In this document: in pieces, positions 17,510 to 26,362 of the stretch
How positions within the stretch are numbered: the stretch's first letter is position 1
Layout: the number at the start of each line of letters is the position of its first letter
Origin: RH-AL1 sp965277355
GTDB taxonomy: Bacteria > Pseudomonadota > Alphaproteobacteria > Rhizobiales > Beijerinckiaceae
Length of the DNA stretch: 64,000 bases
Assembly: GCA_965277355.1 (NCBI GenBank)
Contig: CBDICN010000002.1
Location: 372,001 to 436,000 of the forward strand
Direction: 5' to 3'
Translations under genes and position numbers: made by a program
Notes under the pieces: generated by a model
The model's database searches: none
The model's input: the letters and a program-made list of their open reading frames with translations, nothing else
What the model was told of the DNA's origin: nothing

Positions 17510-18577
17510 TCAGCGGGGCGTGAAGTCGGTGTCGGGCTTCACATGCCGGCAGTAGCCGGCCATCAGCCGGGCGCAATCCTCCACGTCCTTCAGGCTCAGC
17601 AACTCGACGGGCGTGTGCATGTAGCGCAACGGCACGCCGAGCAACCCTGTCGCCATTCCAGCCCGGTTGAGCTGCATCGCGTTGGCATCCGTACCGGTTG
17701 CGCCGGCGCTGACGCTGACCTGGCAGGAAATGCCGGCGTCGCGCGCCGCGGCGGTGATGAGGTCGAACGTCACGGGATTGGTGTTCGGACCACGGGAGAC
17801 GCTTGGACCTTTTCCGACCTCGAGCCCCCCATGCAACGTCTTGCTGACGCCCGGGTAGTCTGTCGCATGGCTGACGTCGACGGCGAGGCCGGTCCGAGCC
17901 GCGATGGCATAGCTCGCAGTCCTCGCGCCGCGCAGCCCGATTTCCTCCTGCACAGTCGCCACCGCGTAGACACCGACGTCCCGGTCGAGGCCGCCGTCTT
18001 CCTTGAGGAGACGGAGCGCCTCGGCGATGACGAAGGTGCCCATCTTGTTGTCAAAACCGCGCGCGGTCACGCGGTCTCCCATGAGCCGCTGGAACTCGCA
18101 TTGATAAGTCGCGACATCGCCGAGGCTGACGATTTCTTCCGCCTCGGCGCGCGAAGTGGCGCCGATGTCGATCCACATGTCCTTGATCTCGGGCTTCTTC
18201 TTTCTCTCCGTCTCATCCTGGAGATGGATGGCGGTCCGGCCGATAACGCCAGCGATACGCTGCTTGCCATAGATCCAGAGCCGCTGCCCGATCGCGACGG
18301 CGCTGTCGTGGCCGCCAATCGTGCGGAAGTGCAGCTGCCCCCGATCATCGACGTGATGAACGATGAAACCGAGCTCGTCCATGTGGCCGGCGAGCATGAT
18401 GCGCATCGTGGCGCCAGGGTTCAAGACGGCGGTGACGTTGCCGTGCACGTCCGTGCTCACCGCGTCCGCGAGAGGCTCGGTGTAGGAGCGGTAGACGTTG
18501 GCGGCGGGCTGCTCGTAGCCACTCGGCGAGGGGGCATCGACGATGTGCTTCAGGAAGTCGAGGGATGCTTGTCTCAT
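17510..18577 (-). CDS. M42-family metalloaminopeptidase
   Basis: A 355-residue cytoplasmic dinuclear-metal peptidase of the glutamyl aminopeptidase/endoglucanase M family. The metal-binding and catalytic blocks are present in order: AGHMDELGF, GFDNKMG, VQEEIGLRGA (catalytic Glu and metal Glu), SHATDYPG and the terminal MHTPVELLSL. M42 enzymes form dodecameric tetrahedra that trim peptides. Length is normal. It has no close operon partners. Confidence 0.92.
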   Translation of the reverse strand: MRQASLDFLKHIVDAPSPSGYEQPAANVYRSYTEPLADAVSTDVHGNVTAVLNPGATMRIMLAGHMDELGFIVHHVDDRGQLHFRTIGGHDSAVAIGQRLWIYGKQRIAGVIGRTAIHLQDETERKKKPEIKDMWIDIGATSRAEAEEIVSLGDVATYQCEFQRLMGDRVTARGFDNKMGTFVIAEALRLLKEDGGLDRDVGVYAVATVQEEIGLRGARTASYAIAARTGLAVDVSHATDYPGVSKTLHGGLEVGKGPSVSRGPNTNPVTFDLITAAARDAGISCQVSVSAGATGTDANAMQLNRAGMATGLLGVPLRYMHTPVELLSLKDVEDCARLMAGYCRHVKPDTDFTPR

Positions 18578-19007
18578 GGGCTCGCACTAGCGAGCCCATT
18601 TCGCGTGCCGTCAAGGCAAACGAGCACGGCGCCCAACTCGAGCCGCGAACCTCGCCGCATCGCCGACCGAGAGGCCGACAACGGCACCTGTCGTCCAGAC
18701 AAGGATCGGTCGATGCCATCGCCTTGCTCGCGCGCCGCTACTGGCCCTTGGCGAGTATCGTTCCAAGGACAACCGAGGACCAAGCTTCGCCACATCCTCA
18801 CATCGCTCGTCTCTCCAGCGGAGGACGGCAGCCGACTTCACACCAAAGGTCGCGGCTGCGGCCACCGACCCAGGAGCGAGCAGTCAACCAAGTTTGCCCG
18901 CGAGGAGCTAAGCGGCTAGACCGCTTCCGCCTTCGTGGCGATGGTTCTGTGCGCGGCGTCTCGCGCGCTCGTAGTCCGAATTGCTGCCTCAAAAAAGTGG
19001 ATGCCCT
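18578..19007. other. Intergenic region before rfbC
   Basis: About 430 bases between the divergent M42 peptidase and rfbC. Frames on both strands are short and low in recognisable content. A promoter for rfbCBD is expected toward 18950-19000 but no clear box stands out. Confidence 0.4.
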
Positions 19008-19592
19008 ATGACCCTAAAGGTTGAGGCACTCTCTCTCGACGGGGTGTTGTTGATCACGCCGCAGCGGTTCGCGGATGGCCGCGGCTATTTCGTCGAGACC
19101 TACAATCAGCGTACCTTCGCGAACGCCGGCATCACGAGCGTCTTCCGTCAGGACAACGAATCGCTGTCGACCCAGCGCGGCACGATCCGTGGACTGCATT
19201 TTCAGCTCGCGCCGGAGCCGCAGGCCAAGCTCGTGCGCGTGCTCGCCGGCGCGGTGTTCGATGTCGCAGTCGACCTGCGGCTCGGTAGCCGCACCCATGG
19301 CCGCTGGTGCGCCGCGAGCTTGACGGCGACCAACGGCGCGCAACTTCTGATCCCGGTGGGGTTCGCGCACGCCTTCTGCACGCTCGAGCCCGACACCGTC
19401 GTAGCCTACAAGGTGGACGGTTTTTACAACAAAGCGGCCGAAGCCGGCCTGCGATGGGACGATCCCGATATCGCGATCGACTGGCCGGTCGCGCGCGAGC
19501 AGATCAAGGTGTCGGACAAGGACGCGACGCTGCCCTACCTGCGCGATGCGGCAGCGTTCGACTTCGGGGCGCTTCCGCCTGCCAAGGCTTGA
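19008..19592 (+). CDS. rfbC: dTDP-4-dehydrorhamnose 3,5-epimerase
   Basis: A 194-residue cupin enzyme that epimerises dTDP-4-keto-6-deoxyglucose on the way to dTDP-L-rhamnose. Signature segments: RGYFVETYNQ, FRQDNESLSTQRGTIRGLHF (with the catalytic His), VDLRLGS and VGFAHAFCTL. ATG 19008 is chosen because homologues begin there; the frame extends a few codons upstream. It is the first gene of rfbC-rfbB-rfbD, one base before rfbB. Confidence 0.95.
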   Translation: MTLKVEALSLDGVLLITPQRFADGRGYFVETYNQRTFANAGITSVFRQDNESLSTQRGTIRGLHFQLAPEPQAKLVRVLAGAVFDVAVDLRLGSRTHGRWCAASLTATNGAQLLIPVGFAHAFCTLEPDTVVAYKVDGFYNKAAEAGLRWDDPDIAIDWPVAREQIKVSDKDATLPYLRDAAAFDFGALPPAKA

Positions 19593-19593
19593 C

Positions 19594-20646
19594 ATGCGCT
19601 TCATCGTGACCGGCGGCGCAGGCTTCATCGGCTCGGCGGTCGTTCGCCACCTGATCCACGATACCGGGCACGAGGTGCTCAACCTCGACAAGCTGACCTA
19701 CGCCGGTAACCTCGACAATGTTGCCTCTGTGACGAACGACCCGCGCTACCGGTTCGAGCAGGCCAACATCTGCGATGCCGACGCGGTGCGGCTCATCGTC
19801 GAGAGCTACCGGCCCGACATCATCATGCATCTCGCCGCCGAGAGCCACGTCGACCGCTCGATCGACGGGCCGGCCGCTTTCATCGAGACCAACGTGATGG
19901 GCACGTTCGTCCTGCTCGAGGCGGCGCGCCGATACTGGTCGGCGCTCGAAAGCGAGGCTAAGGAGCGTTTTCGATTCCACCACATCTCGACAGACGAGGT
20001 GTTCGGCTCGCTGGGCGAGACCGACTTTTTTCGCGAGGACAGCCCTTACCAGCCGAACTCGCCTTACTCCGCCTCGAAGGCGGGGTCAGACCATCTGGTT
20101 CGTGCCTGGCACCACACCTACCAGCTTCCGACGGTCTCCTCGAACTGCTCCAACAACTACGGACCGTTCCACTTTCCGGAGAAATTGATCCCTCTCGTCA
20201 TCCTCAACGCGCTCGAAGGCAAGACGCTGCCCGTCTACGGCACCGGGGTCAACGTGCGCGATTGGCTTTACGTGGAGGACCACGCCCGCGCGCTCGTGCT
20301 CATCGCCACCCGCGGCGCGCTCGGCGAGAGCTACAACGTCGGCGGCTGGAACGAGCGCCGCAACATCGACGTGGTGCGCGCGATCTGCGCGCTCGTCGAC
20401 GAAATGGCCCCCGACGAGGCGATCGGCCCGCGCGAGAGGCTGATCACCTTCGTGACGGACCGGCCCGGCCACGACGGGCGTTACGCCATTGACGCCACGA
20501 AGATCAAGCATCTGCTGGGCTGGGTGCCGCGAGAGACGTTCGAGAGCGGCCTGCGCAAGACCGTGCGCTGGTACCTGGACAACCCGACCTGGTGGGGTCG
20601 CATCCGTTCCGGGGTTTACCGCGGCGAGCGGCTGGGGGCAGCGTGA
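19594..20646 (+). CDS. rfbB: dTDP-glucose 4,6-dehydratase
   Basis: A 350-residue extended SDR that converts dTDP-glucose to dTDP-4-keto-6-deoxyglucose. The NAD motif TGGAGFIGS opens the protein; ISTDEVFG supplies the catalytic Thr-Asp-Glu and YSASKAGSD the YxxxK. NNYGPFHFPEKLIP is also characteristic. The start lies one base after the rfbC stop. The stop overlaps the rfbD start. It feeds cell-surface rhamnose (LPS O-antigen or exopolysaccharide). Confidence 0.95.
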   Translation: MRFIVTGGAGFIGSAVVRHLIHDTGHEVLNLDKLTYAGNLDNVASVTNDPRYRFEQANICDADAVRLIVESYRPDIIMHLAAESHVDRSIDGPAAFIETNVMGTFVLLEAARRYWSALESEAKERFRFHHISTDEVFGSLGETDFFREDSPYQPNSPYSASKAGSDHLVRAWHHTYQLPTVSSNCSNNYGPFHFPEKLIPLVILNALEGKTLPVYGTGVNVRDWLYVEDHARALVLIATRGALGESYNVGGWNERRNIDVVRAICALVDEMAPDEAIGPRERLITFVTDRPGHDGRYAIDATKIKHLLGWVPRETFESGLRKTVRWYLDNPTWWGRIRSGVYRGERLGAA

Positions 20647-21551
20647 TTGCGCAAGAAATGAGCAGGCCGATCCTAGTTTTCGGCGCCGGCGGCCAGGTGG
20701 GGCAGGAACTGATAGCCCTCGCGCGCTCGCGCGGCATCGGGGCGGTAGGTCTCACCCGCGCCGACGTCGACATCCGCGACGCGGACGCCGTCGCTCGCGC
20801 CGTCACGCGCCATGCCCCGCGCCTCGTGGTCAACGCCGCCGCCTTTACGGCCGTCGACAAGGCCGAGAGCGAGCGCGATCTCGCGATGGCGGTCAATCGC
20901 GATGCCGCCGGCGCCATCGCGAGGGCGGCCGCGCGTCACGACGCCCCGGTTCTGCAGATCTCGACCGACTACGTCTTCGACGGCAGCAAGGTCGGCCCTT
21001 ACGTCGAGAACGATCCGGTCGCGCCGCTCGGCGTCTACGGCGACACGAAGGCCGCCGGCGAGGTCGCCGTGCGCGCGGCCGCCCCGCGTCACATCATCGT
21101 GCGCACGGCATGGGTTTACGGCGCCTACGGCAACAACTTCCTCAAGACGATGATGCGGTTTGCCGCCGAGCGCGAGCGGCTGCGCGTCGTTGCAGACCAG
21201 CGCGGCTGCCCCACCGCGACGCTCGACATCGCCGAGGCGATCCTCGCCGTCGACTCCGTGCTGGCGCGCGACCCGCATCTTGCGGGAACCTTCCATTTCG
21301 ACGGAACAGGGGTCACGACGTGGCACGGCTTTGCCGAAGTGATCGTCACTGCTCAGGCTGCCTTCACGGGCAAGCGGCCATCGGTGGACCCGATCACGAC
21401 GGCGGAATACCCGACACCTGCGCGGCGGCCGGTCAATTCGGAACTCGACTCCCGCCGCTTCGCCGCGACCTTCGGCTATCGGGCGGAACGCTGGCAGACG
21501 CGAGCCGAGCAGGTCGTCGAAACCTTATTGGCCGCTGGAGCAGCCCGGTAG
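20643..21551 (+). CDS. rfbD: dTDP-4-dehydrorhamnose reductase
   Basis: A 302-residue SDR carrying out the last step to dTDP-L-rhamnose. Visible: the NADPH motif FGAGGQVGQEL, ISTDYVFDG, the YxxxK in VYGDTKAAGE and the RTAWVYG block. A GTG at 20643 overlaps the rfbB stop (GTGA) and is preferred; ATG 20658 is an alternative. The fourth pathway gene, rfbA, is not in the window. A terminator follows. Confidence 0.94.
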   Translation: MIAQEMSRPILVFGAGGQVGQELIALARSRGIGAVGLTRADVDIRDADAVARAVTRHAPRLVVNAAAFTAVDKAESERDLAMAVNRDAAGAIARAAARHDAPVLQISTDYVFDGSKVGPYVENDPVAPLGVYGDTKAAGEVAVRAAAPRHIIVRTAWVYGAYGNNFLKTMMRFAAERERLRVVADQRGCPTATLDIAEAILAVDSVLARDPHLAGTFHFDGTGVTTWHGFAEVIVTAQAAFTGKRPSVDPITTAEYPTPARRPVNSELDSRRFAATFGYRAERWQTRAEQVVETLLAAGAAR

Positions 21552-21584
21552 CGCACCGACGCCAATGCGTCTGAAGCCTTGCAT

Positions 21585-21617
21585 GGAGAGGCGAATCCGT
21601 ACGGCAACCGCCTCTCC
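21585..21617. terminator. Hairpin between convergent rfbD and the His-rich gene
   Basis: GGAGAGGCG (21585-21593) and CGCCTCTCC (21609-21617) form a perfect nine-base stem with a 15-base loop between two converging genes. The T-run is weak on both sides, so it is an imperfect rho-independent terminator. Confidence 0.5.
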
Positions 21618-21626
21618 AAGTCTTGC

Positions 21627-21935
21627 TCAGTAATCGCGGCGATAATGGTGATGATGGTGGTGGTGATGGTAGCGGCCCCCGCCTCCGAGAAGACGCCTGA
21701 CGATGTTGTGATGGTGATGATGATGGTGAAACTGAACGCGCTCCAAACGAGCGGTGCCGTCATCCGTCGCCACCGCGTCGATGGCCTTCAGGCGCTCGCC
21801 AGCGTTGGGGATCGGCTGCAGAAGGTCGTTGAACGAGGCTGCGGCCGGCAGTTCCTGAGGCGCCGGAGCGGCCATTGCGCCTGCTGGGATCGCGACGCTC
21901 ATGATACCGACGAGGCCAAGAAGCTTCTTATCCAT
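21627..21935 (-). CDS. Secreted poly-histidine protein
   Basis: A 102-residue protein with a signal peptide (cleavage near GAMAAPA, residue 22) and two natural histidine runs: seven His after VQF at about residue 69, and eight His near the C-terminus before YRRDY. The runs are joined by NIVRRLLGGGGRY. The ATG follows GGGAGAA. Such tracts bind Ni, Zn, Cu or Co, so a periplasmic metal buffer or sink is a reasonable inference, but no family or partner identifies the metal. A second small secreted protein lies 29 bases upstream on the same strand. Confidence 0.8.
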   Translation of the reverse strand: MDKKLLGLVGIMSVAIPAGAMAAPAPQELPAAASFNDLLQPIPNAGERLKAIDAVATDDGTARLERVQFHHHHHHHNIVRRLLGGGGRYHHHHHHHHYRRDY

Positions 21936-21964
21936 GCTTTTCTATTCTCCCTAAGATGCCGCGA

Positions 21965-22174
21965 TCAATCGCAATTCGTCTTGTGCACAGTCGTCGAGCC
22001 AGCATCGTCTTCCTTGTGCACGGTCTTCGACGCGCAACCGTCGTCGGTGACATGCTTTTCGACCGAGGTCGAGTTCGCGGCTGGGGCATCGTCGTGATGC
22101 ATCGTCACCTCGTCCGCCAGCGCGGGCGTGGCGGCGAAGGCGGCAGCAAAAGCCAGGAGGCCGAGTTTTCCCAT
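21965..22174 (-). CDS. Small secreted two-cysteine protein
   Basis: A 69-residue protein with a clear signal peptide (LLAFAAAFAATPALA, cleavage before DEV). The mature 48 residues are hydrophilic, with five His and two Cys, and contain the near-repeat KTVHKEDDAGS / TTVHKTNCD. The two Cys could form a disulfide. AAGGACAG precedes the ATG. It is likely co-transcribed with the poly-His gene. Function unknown. Confidence 0.72.
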   Translation of the reverse strand: MGKLGLLAFAAAFAATPALADEVTMHHDDAPAANSTSVEKHVTDDGCASKTVHKEDDAGSTTVHKTNCD

Positions 22175-22624
22175 CGTACTGTCCTTGTTGACAAAGCACT
22201 ATGTCGACATAGCGCTCGGTGGAATGGCTAAGCCTGCCGGCCCGTTCCGCGCGTCGTGGTCGTAGTCCTGTCTTGCGCCGACGGCATTCGGCATGTGGCG
22301 GATCAGAGGAGCGCCGGTTTTCCTGGCCGGTTTTCCCGGCAGGGTACCGAAGAGGCGCTTGGCTCCATCCGGCGACGGCGATTAAAGCTTTGGCCCGCGG
22401 AACGCATGACGCGAGTCTCGTAGTCCTCGCGATCGTCACGGAGCTTCCCGACGCGGCGGATGCGCGCCCTCGACGCCAAGCTGAAACCGGAAGGCCGCGT
22501 CCAGGAGCAACTCAGCGATGAGCTCGTCCGCGCACGTTCGAGGCGGAAGCCGCGGTAGCCGGAGGATGCGAGAAGATGGGCGCTGCTCCCTCTCACGGTC
22601 ACCTCCGGATGCCGATGGCGCGGC
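22175..22624. other. Intergenic region without a supported gene
   Basis: About 450 bases. Open frames are Arg/Ser-rich and unconvincing. One plus-strand frame near 22466 reads MRALDAKLKPEGRVQEQL before stopping after 32 codons; it may be a gene fragment but was not called. Confidence 0.35.
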
Positions 22625-22840
22625 CTAATGGTAGGGGTTGCTGCGCGCTTCGATCGTCTCGAGGCGAGCCTCTTCGATCGCCACCTCGTGGTACCGGGCC
22701 GAGCCGCAGGCCGCGGTCGCCGGCTCCCGCTTCGCCGACGCGATGATGTTCTCGTTGTGGCCTGTCCAACTCCGGGCATCTCGAACGCCCTCATCGCGAT
22801 GATCGAGGTCGTTCATGCCGATGCGGTGAATCGTATCCAT
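22625..22840 (-). CDS. Small hypothetical protein
   Basis: A 71-residue frame starting MDTIHRIGMNDLDHRDEGVR with a GGAGA ribosome site just upstream, which is why ATG 22840 is preferred over an upstream start at 22930. Soluble, charged, with no signal peptide or recognised domain. It has no operon partner. The 317 bases between this gene and glnE hold nothing firm. Confidence 0.45.
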   Translation of the reverse strand: MDTIHRIGMNDLDHRDEGVRDARSWTGHNENIIASAKREPATAACGSARYHEVAIEEARLETIEARSNPYH

Positions 22841-23157
22841 GAAAGTCTCCTGATGGTTCACTGCCGTCGAACATGCATGGATCTGCGAAACACTTAAGCA
22901 GATAGTTTTCGCAGCCTCTTTCCTGAGCAAATTCTTTAAGCGTAATTGCCGCGCACCTCCAAGTGCTCGCCTTGATAAAGTCGCTAATCATTCCTTTTTT
23001 GTTCTGAGCAATGTTCCGCGTTCGCTATCATGCGAGATGCCCTTTGCGCGATTCGGCCGTCCGGGCTCGCCTTTGGCGCTCCTGATCAACGCTAAAGACG
23101 CTCGATGAGGCTCGTGCACAATCTTTCCCACGATGCGCGGACGCCGCGGGATCGCTC

Positions 23158-26148
23158 TTGACGAAGAGAGGCGGGCCGCCTGCTACTCGCGGCGTGAACA
23201 CCCTCCCCGATCCGGCGGCGAAATCGCTCCGCCAGCGACTTAAGTCTCACCCACGCATCGCCGACAAAGGTCGGGCGCGCTGGCGCCTGTCCGATCTCAA
23301 CGCCCGGCTGGACCCGGACGCGCGGGCAGCTCTCGCGCCGCGTCAGGTGCAAGCGATGCTGGCGGCCATCGCCGACCATTCGTCGTTCCTCTGGGGGCTT
23401 GTCGAGGCCGCTCCCCCGCGGCTCATCGCGATCCTCGACCGCGACCCGCACGACGTCATTGCAGAAGCCGTCGAAGGCTTGGCGCCTCTGGCCACAGGCG
23501 ACGATGAAGAAGCATTGGCGTGTGGGCTTCGCCTGGCGCGCCAGGAGGTGGCTCTCACCGTCGCGTTGGCCGACCTCGGCGGCGCATGGGCGCTCGAAGA
23601 AGTGGTGCAGGTTCTCAGCCGGGCGGCGGAGGCCTTCATCGGAGCCGCCATAGCCTTCCTCCTCCGCAAGGCGGGGAACTCGGGGCGCCTGTGCCTCGAC
23701 GAGAACGAGCCGGCACGCGGGTGCGGCCTCGCCGTGCTCGCCCTCGGCAAGCTTGGCGGCTGCGAGCTCAATTACTCCAGTGATGTCGACCTCATCTTCC
23801 TCTACGATCCGCAAAGCCCGGCGGTCGTCGACCGCGACAGTGTGCAGACCTTGTATGCCCGCATCGTGCGCGACCTCGTGCGGCTGCTGCAGCAGCCGAC
23901 CGCCGACGGGCACGTGCTCCGCGTCGACTTGAGGCTGCGCCCGGAGCCGAGCGCCAAGGCCGTCGCGGTGGCGGTGCCGGCCGCCCTCGCCTATTACGAG
24001 AGCTTCGGGCAGAACTGGGAGCGCGCGGCGCTGATCAAGGCGCGGCCCGTGGCCGGCGATCTCGCGCTCGGCGCCGACGTCCTCGAGACTCTGGCGCCCT
24101 TCGTCTGGCGGAAGTACTTCGATCTCGCGGCGATCGCCGACATCCACGCCATGAAACGGCAGATCCACGCGGCGAAGGGCGGCGGCGAGATCGCGGTCGG
24201 CGGCCACAACGTGAAGCTCGGCCGGGGCGGGATCCGCGATATAGAGTTCTTCGTGCAGACCCAGCAGCTGATCTTTGGCGGCAAGCGCCCCGCCCTGCGC
24301 GGCTCGCGCACCGTGCCGATGCTGCACCGGCTGCGCCTGGAGGGGAGCATCAGCCGCCATGCCGAGACCGACTTGGCGGAGGCCTACGCGTTCCTGCGCG
24401 GCATCGAGCACCGCCTGCAGATGCAGGACGACCTCCAGACCCATACGCTGCCCGCGGGTAAGGACGCGCTGGAGCGCTTCGCCCGCTTCTGCGGCTACGC
24501 CTCGGCGGCGACGTTTTCCGGCGCCTTCGAACGATGCTGCCGGCTGGTGGCGCATCATTACGCCCTACTGTTCGAGCACGCGCCGTCGCTCGGCCATGCC
24601 GGCGGCGACCTCGTCTTCACCGGCATCGGCGGCGATCCAGGGACGCTGCGCACCCTTCAGAAGCTCGGCTTCCGGGAGCCGGAGAAGGTCGCGGCCACGG
24701 TCCGCAACTGGCACGCCGGGCTGCGGCCGGCCGTACAATCCATGCGCGCCCGCGAGCGCCTGACCGAGCTCGTGCCGCAACTGCTGGCGAGCTTCGCGCG
24801 GGGCTCGGACCCCGATGCCGCGGTAGCGGGCTTCGATCGGGTTCTGGAGCGCCTGCCGACATCGGCTGAACTCTTCGCCATCCTCTCCGCCAACGCCGCG
24901 CTACGCTCGCTATTTGGCGAGATCCTCGGCGGCGCGCCGCGCCTCGCCGAGGCCGTCGCGGTCCACCCCCACCTTCTCGACATCGCAATCGATCGCGACG
25001 CGATCGTGACCTTCGACGAGAGCGAGATGGAGGCGCGCATGACCGCCGCGCTCGCCCGCGCCTCGATGATCGAGGACGTGCTGGACCTCGCGCGGGACTA
25101 TCAGCACGAGGAGCACTTCCTCATTGGCACCCGCTTGCTCGCGGGCGCCCTCTCGCCGCACGAGGCGGCCCTCGCGTACACGGCGCTAGCGGTCGGCACG
25201 CTTCGCGCCATGCTCAGGCGCACAGAAGACGCCTTCGCGGCAGAGCATGGCCGAATCGAAGGGGCGACCCTGGCCGTCCTCGCCTTCGGGCGGCTCGGAT
25301 CCCGCGAGGCGACGGCTACTTCCGATCTCGACCTCGTCGTCGTTTATGATTTCGATCCGGAGCGGCCCCTGTCCGACGGTGCGAAGCGGCTCGACGCCGC
25401 GACCTATTTCACCCGATTGACGCAGCGGCTCATCACCCATCTCACCGCGCCGACCCGGCGCGGACGGCTCTACGATGTCGACATGCGGCTGCGGCCGTCC
25501 GGGCGGCAAGGCCCGCTCGCCACCAAGTTTTCGGCCTTCGCGGCCTACCAGAGGACCACGGCTGCGACCTGGGAACATCTGGCGCTCACCCGGGCGCGGG
25601 TGATTGCCGGCGATCACGGGCTCACCGCACGAATCGAGTCCGCGATCGCCGCCGCCTTGGACGAGGGTCCGCGGACCTCGCTGGCGGCCGACGTCGCCGC
25701 TATGCGCGCTTTGATGGCGCGTGAACGGCCGCCGGCCGGTCCGTGGGACCTCAAGCTGTCGCCGGGCGGCCTCGTCGACGCCGAGTTCCTTGCTCAGACG
25801 ATTGCCATCGAGCGACCCGACTTACGCGATCCCTCGCCTCGCATCGTGCTGCGGCGCGCCGCAGACGGCGCAATCGTTCCGGCTGTCGCGCTGGCCGCCT
25901 ACGATCTTCAGGCCGCTGCCACACAGCTTATCCAGCTCGCCCTGCCGGAAGGCTTCGCGCCCGAAGCTTCGGGGCGAGGTTTCAAGCTGCGGCTCGCCCA
26001 GGCTTGCGGTCAATCGACTTGGGCAGCCCTTAAACAGGCGTTGCCCGCGCATCAGGTCGCGTTACGCGCCGCTTTCGAGATAAAGATCGGTCGTGTGGAC
26101 GCACCGGCACCGAAACGCCCGTCGGCGCACGATCGAAAATTCTCTTGA
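23158..26148 (+). CDS. glnE: Bifunctional glutamine synthetase adenylyltransferase/adenylyl-removing enzyme
   Basis: A 996-residue GlnE that adenylylates and deadenylylates glutamine synthetase in response to PII and glutamine. Both nucleotidyltransferase halves are intact: the N-terminal removase has GKLGGCELNYSSDVDLIFLY and the C-terminal transferase has GRLGSREATATSDLDLVVVY, each with the Asp-x-Asp metal site. LGRGGIRDIEFFVQ and LSPGGLVDAEFLAQ follow the respective sites. The start is uncertain: TTG 23158 gives the usual length, and GTG at about 23191 is an alternative. It stands alone on the plus strand. Confidence 0.94.
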   Translation: MTKRGGPPATRGVNTLPDPAAKSLRQRLKSHPRIADKGRARWRLSDLNARLDPDARAALAPRQVQAMLAAIADHSSFLWGLVEAAPPRLIAILDRDPHDVIAEAVEGLAPLATGDDEEALACGLRLARQEVALTVALADLGGAWALEEVVQVLSRAAEAFIGAAIAFLLRKAGNSGRLCLDENEPARGCGLAVLALGKLGGCELNYSSDVDLIFLYDPQSPAVVDRDSVQTLYARIVRDLVRLLQQPTADGHVLRVDLRLRPEPSAKAVAVAVPAALAYYESFGQNWERAALIKARPVAGDLALGADVLETLAPFVWRKYFDLAAIADIHAMKRQIHAAKGGGEIAVGGHNVKLGRGGIRDIEFFVQTQQLIFGGKRPALRGSRTVPMLHRLRLEGSISRHAETDLAEAYAFLRGIEHRLQMQDDLQTHTLPAGKDALERFARFCGYASAATFSGAFERCCRLVAHHYALLFEHAPSLGHAGGDLVFTGIGGDPGTLRTLQKLGFREPEKVAATVRNWHAGLRPAVQSMRARERLTELVPQLLASFARGSDPDAAVAGFDRVLERLPTSAELFAILSANAALRSLFGEILGGAPRLAEAVAVHPHLLDIAIDRDAIVTFDESEMEARMTAALARASMIEDVLDLARDYQHEEHFLIGTRLLAGALSPHEAALAYTALAVGTLRAMLRRTEDAFAAEHGRIEGATLAVLAFGRLGSREATATSDLDLVVVYDFDPERPLSDGAKRLDAATYFTRLTQRLITHLTAPTRRGRLYDVDMRLRPSGRQGPLATKFSAFAAYQRTTAATWEHLALTRARVIAGDHGLTARIESAIAAALDEGPRTSLAADVAAMRALMARERPPAGPWDLKLSPGGLVDAEFLAQTIAIERPDLRDPSPRIVLRRAADGAIVPAVALAAYDLQAAATQLIQLALPEGFAPEASGRGFKLRLAQACGQSTWAALKQALPAHQVALRAAFEIKIGRVDAPAPKRPSAHDRKFS

Positions 26149-26362
26149 ACTATTCAATTAGGTTGGCACGTGCATTGTCGTCCCCCAGCTCCCTCGCTCC
26201 CCGAGCCATTAAGGATCGAAGTAGGTGCGACACGTTTCGCCCCGCTTCAGCCGAACACCTTGTGAAACTTTGGCCGTGGTCGAAGGGGCCTGCTATGAGT
26301 CGCAGCGCACCCAGCTGGGCGTCCCCCTGCGGGCGCGCCCAGGAGGGGTGACAAGGATCGAG

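Noticed and set aside
18611..18865. Minus-strand frame with LVWTTGAVVGLSVGDAARF
   Set aside because: A short hydrophobic patch only; the rest is Arg-rich and no start or family supports a gene.
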